Below are positions 59,600-64,000 of a stretch of DNA of 64,000 nucleotides, in pieces; position 1 is the first letter of the stretch; each line of letters begins with the position of its first letter. The position numbers were made by a program, and so were the translations under genes. The stretch is from NCBI GenBank assembly GCA_015075375.1, contig JABTUM010000002.1, positions 1,041,393-1,105,392 of the forward strand, given 5' to 3'. The notes beneath the pieces were generated by a model. That model searched no databases, was not told the DNA's origin, and saw only the letters and a list, made by a program, of their open reading frames with translations. This DNA is from Planctomycetota bacterium (lineage in GTDB: Bacteria > Planctomycetota > SZUA-567 > H5-PLA8).

Positions 59600-62005
59600 T
59601 CAAGGTTTGCGCGGGCGGCGTTTGCCGATCCGTTCGAGCCAATCGCGCAGATCGGAGCGGCTGCGCACGGGCAGCAGTTCGCAGTTCTCGCCCAGCAGCA
59701 CGATTTCGCCGCCCGTTTCGAGCGCCGCCAATAAATCCGCTTCGGCCTGCAGTGCTTTGAGCACCTCCTCGGACGGACCTTCGGCACGCTTGCGGACGGC
59801 TTCGGGATCGAGGCCCGCCTCCCGCAACGCGCGGTCCCAGTACAGGCTCCCGCGGTGCTTTCCTCGCGCGAGCAAATAAGCGGGATGCTTTTCCGGCTCG
59901 AGTTGCAGGACCGCTTGGGCCAGCGCCGCATCCTCCAGTTCGGCCCGCCCGCCACGCGCGGCCAGCTTACGCGGCGCCGCCGTGCCCGGTGTGGCCGCGT
60001 CCTGCCAGTACAGCGCGTCGTGGAGGTACAATTCGGGCGGCTCGGGCAGTTCGGCCAGCAAGGCAAGCGCCGCTTCCAGCGCTTCCTGGCCCGATGCGGA
60101 GAAGCGCGAGACGAACAGGTCCGCCCGCCCCGCCTGGCGTGGGCGTTCCAGCCGCCGGTGCGCGCCGGACAGTTCGGACTTTACGATTAGGCCATCGGCG
60201 ATCCGCACGGTGGCCGAACCCAGGTTCTTCTCGAAATCGACTTCGCCCGCAGCCTGCGCGCCTAGCACGTAAGCGGGCAGCTTGGTGAGGCCGTACTTCG
60301 CCACCACCGCGCGTCCTTCCTCCGAATCGGGTTCGATCAGCCGCCACTTCAAACCCGGCAGGTAGCCCAGCAGGATTTCCAAAATGCGTTCGTGGTTGCC
60401 CCAGAGCGCCTGCGCTTCCACTACGATCCGCGCTTCCACTTCCAGGGCCGGCTGCGAAAAATCGCAGCGCGCCTGCGCCGTGCCAGCATCCAGGCAGCGC
60501 CCCACGAAGCCGCGCTTGCGGCACTGCGCGTCGAAAAAGCACGCCGGAACTTGCGCGCAAATCGCGGGCTTGGGATCGTCGAGCATCCCGCAAAGCACGC
60601 GCAGCAGCGGCAAACGCTGCAACTCGCCGTCGTACGGGCGCTGCGCGACGATCAGGCTCGGCGTGCCTTCCACGTGCCGCCGCAGCGAGAGTTTGTAGTC
60701 GCGCTCGAGCAGTTCGTCGGCCTCGCCCAACGCCAACGCCCCGGCGATGCGCGCCTTCAACAGACCCAGCTCGCGCGCCCCGTCGGTCCACGGCGCTTCC
60801 GCGTGCGCTTTGCGCCAGCGTTGCCAATCCCAAAACCGTTCGGGGTAATATTTCCAGATCAGCGCCTGGACGCGATTCTCGTCCAGTTCTCGTGGCCCAT
60901 GCAGAGCCTGAAAGCTCCCGTCGGGCGCTTTGCTCACCATAAAATGCGGTTCGATCGTGACCCGCCCGGCCAACTCTTGAGCGGCTTGCGCGAGGTCGTC
61001 CTGAACCTCCGCGCAGAACGGGCACTCGGCCATGGTCCAGTATTCGACCGTGAGCTTGCGCTTGCCGCGCTTGCGCAGCGTCTCCAGGTGGGGCTGCAAC
61101 AGCGCCGCCACTTCGGGGTCGTCGGGAATGCCCTCGTCGAGCGGCTCGAAGCGCACGCGCACATCCCAACGCGAACCCTCATCGCCGGCCTTCCAACCGG
61201 CACGGGAAAAGACCTCGGCGACGCCCAGGCGCTGGACCTGGTAGTCGAAGTTCGCGACGATCGTCCGCCCTTCGCGCCATGTGGAGCGCGTGGTCGATTT
61301 GCGCCCGCCGCCGATGACGAGATCCAGCGGAACGGGCGACTCGCGCGCCAGCCGCGCGGCCTCGTCCTCGCCCAACGGCGCCAGCGCCACCGCGAACTCC
61401 ACCGGCCGCGCGCCGGCTTCGGGCGGCATCAGCGCCTGCATCGATTTGAAGTCAGCGCCTTCGAAATCGGGCACCGCCAACAGCGCCGCGCGCACCTCGC
61501 CGATATCCAGCGGCTTCCAAGTCAGCTTGAGGCCCTGTTGAGGCAACGGTTGTCCGGGCCAATGCGTGAAAACCCGCAGCGGCAGGAGCATCTCGAAACC
61601 GGGGCGAACCGTGCCGTCCGGACCGTGAATCTCGGACGCCCACTCTTCGTCGCTCCAACCCACCGCGTCGTAGCGCATCAGGCCCATCGCCTGCGCCATC
61701 AGCTCGCTGCGCAGCGCGTCGCGCGCCGGATCGCCGTCGGACTCCTCGTCGTAGATCCCGCCGGACGCCCAGCCTCCGGCGTCGAGCAGCAGCACCGGCC
61801 CGCGCTTGCGGTATTCGGCGATGCGAGCGGCGCGGCGCGCCACCCCGCCCAGGGGTTCCAGCGGGCAGTCGCAAGGCAGCAGCGCGGCATGCGCTTCGGC
61901 GCTGAAGAGCACCGTGAAGGCCGGGCGCGGCGCTTCCGCTCGAGCGGCGCAGGCCGCCAGGAGCACGAGGCCGGCCAGAATGCGAAGACAGACGAGCGCT
62001 CGCAT
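59600..62005 (-). CDS. Large exported redox protein with degenerate metallophosphatase and thioredoxin-like domains
   Basis: An 801-residue protein with a signal peptide (about 1-24). Residues 30-300 resemble UshA-type metallophosphatases (PCDCPLEPLGGVARRA). The metal-binding places are altered: SAEAH for DxH (35-39), DAGG for GD (75-78), SDE for NHE (118-120), so it is probably non-catalytic. A thioredoxin-like domain follows with Cys328-Pro-Phe-Cys331 and cis-Pro at about 449. Then come a Cys-rich piece (Cys 472-514) and a second thioredoxin-like part (about 535-620). Likely an envelope thiol/disulfide protein. Its ATG overlaps the ribF stop (TGATG), so it is co-translated. Confidence 0.55.
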   Translation of the reverse strand: MRALVCLRILAGLVLLAACAARAEAPRPAFTVLFSAEAHAALLPCDCPLEPLGGVARRAARIAEYRKRGPVLLLDAGGWASGGIYDEESDGDPARDALRSELMAQAMGLMRYDAVGWSDEEWASEIHGPDGTVRPGFEMLLPLRVFTHWPGQPLPQQGLKLTWKPLDIGEVRAALLAVPDFEGADFKSMQALMPPEAGARPVEFAVALAPLGEDEAARLARESPVPLDLVIGGGRKSTTRSTWREGRTIVANFDYQVQRLGVAEVFSRAGWKAGDEGSRWDVRVRFEPLDEGIPDDPEVAALLQPHLETLRKRGKRKLTVEYWTMAECPFCAEVQDDLAQAAQELAGRVTIEPHFMVSKAPDGSFQALHGPRELDENRVQALIWKYYPERFWDWQRWRKAHAEAPWTDGARELGLLKARIAGALALGEADELLERDYKLSLRRHVEGTPSLIVAQRPYDGELQRLPLLRVLCGMLDDPKPAICAQVPACFFDAQCRKRGFVGRCLDAGTAQARCDFSQPALEVEARIVVEAQALWGNHERILEILLGYLPGLKWRLIEPDSEEGRAVVAKYGLTKLPAYVLGAQAAGEVDFEKNLGSATVRIADGLIVKSELSGAHRRLERPRQAGRADLFVSRFSASGQEALEAALALLAELPEPPELYLHDALYWQDAATPGTAAPRKLAARGGRAELEDAALAQAVLQLEPEKHPAYLLARGKHRGSLYWDRALREAGLDPEAVRKRAEGPSEEVLKALQAEADLLAALETGGEIVLLGENCELLPVRSRSDLRDWLERIGKRRPRKP

Positions 62006-62964
62006 CAGTAGCCCATGGCCTTCAAGATGCCGCGCGCTTTCGCTTCGTCGCGGCGAATCTGCTCCACCAAAGCTTCGACGTCCGGAAAGCGCCGCTCGTC
62101 GCGCAGCTTCTCGACGAAATGCACCTCCAACTGCTGGCCATACAGGTCGCCTTGGAAGTCGAAGAGATGCGTTTCGATCAGGAGGTCCGGCTTCTCGCCA
62201 TGCAACGCGTCGCCGCTGATGGTCGGCCGGTAGCCGACGTTGGTGATCGACGCGCGCGGTTTGCCATCGACAAAGGTGAGCGTCGCGTAAACGCCGAAAG
62301 GCGGCCGGACTTCGCGGCCCAAGTCCAGGTTGGCCGTCGCGTAGCCCAGCCTGCGCCCGCGCGCATCGCCCTTCACGACCGTGCCCAGTACGGAGACACG
62401 CCGGCCCAGCATCGTTTCGGCGTCGCGCAGGCGGCCTTCCCAGATCGCTTCCCGCACCAGCGTGCTGGAGACGGGCCGGCCGTCGGGCGTGAGCACCGGG
62501 CCGAGGCAGCGCAGTTCGAAGCCCAAGCGCGCGCACAGCGGCGGGAGTTCCGGCGAGCCCGTGCCCAACTGGTCGCACCCGAATTTGCTGTCGAAGCCCA
62601 GCGCCAGCGCGCGAATGTCCAACCGTTCGACCAGGAAAGTTCGTGCGAACGCTTCGGCGCTCAAGCGGCTCAGTTCGGTCGTAAAGTCGAGCACCCAGGT
62701 GAAGTCGGCGCCCGCGCGCTCGAAGAGGAGCACACGATGCGGCAGGCTGTTGATCAAGTCGGGCGCGCGCCCTTGCAGCACCTTGCGCGGATGCTGCGCG
62801 AATGTGATGACGCCCGCAGGCACGCCCAGCTTGCGCGACCATTCGAGCAGGTCCTTCAGCACCGCCTGGTGGCCCAGATGGACGCCGTCGAAGATGCCCA
62901 GCGTGACGGCTGCGCCGCGCGCATCCGGTACCTCGTTCGAACCCCTGAATATCCGCATGCGCAT
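62005..62964 (-). CDS. ribF: Bifunctional riboflavin kinase / FAD synthetase RibF
   Basis: A 319-residue enzyme making FMN and FAD from riboflavin. The N-terminal FAD synthetase domain has VTLGIFDGVHLGHQAVL (about residues 21-37) and FDSKFGCDQLGTG. The C-terminal riboflavin kinase domain has KGDARGRRLGYATANLDL (about 205-222) and the ETHLFDFQGDLYGQQLEVHFVEKLRDERRF block. The length is normal. A second ATG lies 6 bases later. The stop overlaps the start of the redox gene. Confidence 0.95.
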   Translation of the reverse strand: MRMRIFRGSNEVPDARGAAVTLGIFDGVHLGHQAVLKDLLEWSRKLGVPAGVITFAQHPRKVLQGRAPDLINSLPHRVLLFERAGADFTWVLDFTTELSRLSAEAFARTFLVERLDIRALALGFDSKFGCDQLGTGSPELPPLCARLGFELRCLGPVLTPDGRPVSSTLVREAIWEGRLRDAETMLGRRVSVLGTVVKGDARGRRLGYATANLDLGREVRPPFGVYATLTFVDGKPRASITNVGYRPTISGDALHGEKPDLLIETHLFDFQGDLYGQQLEVHFVEKLRDERRFPDVEALVEQIRRDEAKARGILKAMGY

Positions 62965-63065
62965 CCCCGTGGGCCGCCGAACCCCGATTGTCGTTGGATG
63001 CGCCGATCCTACAAGCGCGAGCGCGTAGCTGGCGGGCGTGGCTCCGGCGCGCTATCTTCATAAGC

Positions 63066-63917
63066 ATGAGTTCATCCGCCTGGCGCCTCGTGATCGTGAT
63101 CGCGCTGCTGACTTGCGTGGGCACGGCCATCGCCGTCTTTCGCGCTTCCCGCATGACCGATCTTCCTGGCGAACATCGCCCCAGCGGCGTGCAGCGAAAC
63201 TGGCGGCGCCCGCAATTCGACGATCCGCGCGAAGCGTCCGAGATGTTCGGACGATTGGTCCAGGCCGCCAATCGGCGTTCGGCCGAAGATATGGCGTTCC
63301 TCGCCTCGAGTCTCGACGACGTGCGTGTGATCCCGGTGCCCACTTCCGCGCCGCCCGACCCCGCAGCGAAAACGGAAACCGCCAAATCCGAGGACCTGCC
63401 CGATACCGTTACCGCCGAGGAACTGACGCCGCCCCGCGTCGACACCGTCGCCAACGTCGCGCTCTCGCTGATGATCGAACTCGATACGCTTTCGGTGGAA
63501 CCGGTGCTTAAGCGGCTGGCGCCGTTCGAGCACGCCGAGCAGGATGCGCCGGACTGGTCGCACGACGATCTGCTCCTGCTGCGCGGCGCGTTCAACGCGC
63601 TCTCGGGAATTCAATTTAAGCGCCTGAAACTGGATCGAAAAGACGCTCAACCACCGGCCGAATTGAAGCCGATCACCTTGATTGCCGAAGCGCGCGTCAA
63701 AAGCTCGGAATCCAATCCCCACGCTCAGGTGCACGAAACGATCCAGATGCCTCTGGGCGTTTTATGGACCTCGCAGCCCGACATTCTGGCCGCCAGCCGC
63801 GACCCCACCGGATCGAATAATCCACGCTATCTACTTGATAAGACTGGTGTTACAAAGGTAATCGCCGCCTTCAAGCAAGCGCTTGCCGCGGCGGAACAAG
63901 AGCCCAAGTCGTTTTGA
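63066..63917 (+). CDS. Membrane-anchored protein of unknown function
   Basis: A 283-residue protein. One N-terminal transmembrane helix (about 6-25) anchors it, followed by a mostly soluble, proline-rich and charged region. No family was recognised. The ATG at 63066 is chosen because it begins the hydrophobic anchor; the open frame continues 26 codons upstream without support. It is divergent from ribF. Confidence 0.55.
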   Translation: MSSSAWRLVIVIALLTCVGTAIAVFRASRMTDLPGEHRPSGVQRNWRRPQFDDPREASEMFGRLVQAANRRSAEDMAFLASSLDDVRVIPVPTSAPPDPAAKTETAKSEDLPDTVTAEELTPPRVDTVANVALSLMIELDTLSVEPVLKRLAPFEHAEQDAPDWSHDDLLLLRGAFNALSGIQFKRLKLDRKDAQPPAELKPITLIAEARVKSSESNPHAQVHETIQMPLGVLWTSQPDILAASRDPTGSNNPRYLLDKTGVTKVIAAFKQALAAAEQEPKSF

Positions 63918-64000
63918 TGGCGGGCGGCTCCATGGGCATTCGAATCCCTTCCGGTTTTCGGTAAACCCTGCCGGGCCTCATGCGCACCAACTGTTGCCTA

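Noticed and set aside
59600..63595. A very long minus-strand open frame reaching upstream past ribF
   Set aside because: The region above 62005 overlaps ribF in another frame and the divergent anchored-protein gene, and has no protein-like motifs. The real start is the ATG at 62005.
1..64000. tRNA or rRNA genes
   Set aside because: No T-loop/CCA pattern or rRNA-like segment was recognised by eye. A covariance-model search (tRNAscan-SE, Infernal) was not possible.

Overview
The window is 64 kb of high-G+C DNA from a Gram-negative (diderm) bacterium. Diderm signs are a porin-like outer-membrane protein, an LPS-type heptosyltransferase, a lipoprotein substrate-binding protein and a Tat-type signal. 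The gene mix includes an FHA/kinase fusion protein, an MJ0042-type zinc-ribbon membrane protein, three S1-family sulfatases, a Gfo/Idh/MocA oxidoreductase, phytanoyl-CoA-type dioxygenase, large kelch proteins and GH78. That mix resembles Planctomycetota or neighbouring uncultured phyla (Hydrogenedentota, Lentisphaerota). No rRNA, ribosomal protein or other marker settles the phylum. All functions are read by eye from protein motifs. No tRNA, rRNA or CRISPR array was seen.

Layout. 1-3.9 kb: gamma carbonic anhydrase followed by two tandem paralogous membrane glycosyltransferases. 3.9-6.3 kb: ECF sigma factor with a membrane anti-sigma-like partner, divergent from a zinc-ribbon membrane protein. 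6.3-15.2 kb: esterase, FHA-kinase-lectin-like protein, GAF/HD-GYP/PilZ protein, a degenerate metalloprotease-like protein, and a thioredoxin-fold protein with a clear terminator. 15.5-20.8 kb: MocA oxidoreductase, monooxygenase, Ser-type sulfatase, ComEA-like protein, diguanylate cyclase. 20.8-31.9 kb: TPR protein, AraC regulator/PhyH pair, GntR-LacI hybrid regulator divergent from a two-gene kelch operon, and a porin/Cys-rich/Rieske operon. 32.1-35.8 kb: a GntR regulator with its own operator and two sulfatases of different nucleophile type.

35.8-41.3 kb is the accessory region. It holds a perfect parS-like palindrome and a dense array of hairpin repeats. It also holds an AT-rich island with a FokI-like nuclease gene. 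A complete IS66-type element (38421-40946) sits inside that gene with an 8-bp target duplication. Removing the element and one duplication in silico restores the nuclease reading frame to a natural C-terminus. Near-identical repeats lie at both borders of the island.

41.3-64 kb: DMT transporter, EEP-family hydrolase, a methylmalonyl-CoA module (meaB, mutase catalytic subunit, epimerase), EF-hand protein, heptosyltransferase, cupin, GH78 rhamnosidase, HEAT-repeat protein, DUF502 membrane protein, a complete branched-chain amino-acid (Liv-type) ABC transporter operon, a large multi-domain redox protein downstream of ribF, and an anchored unknown protein. The Liv transporter plus the methylmalonyl-CoA genes would fit uptake of branched-chain amino acids and disposal of the propionyl-CoA they give, which is inference from co-location.
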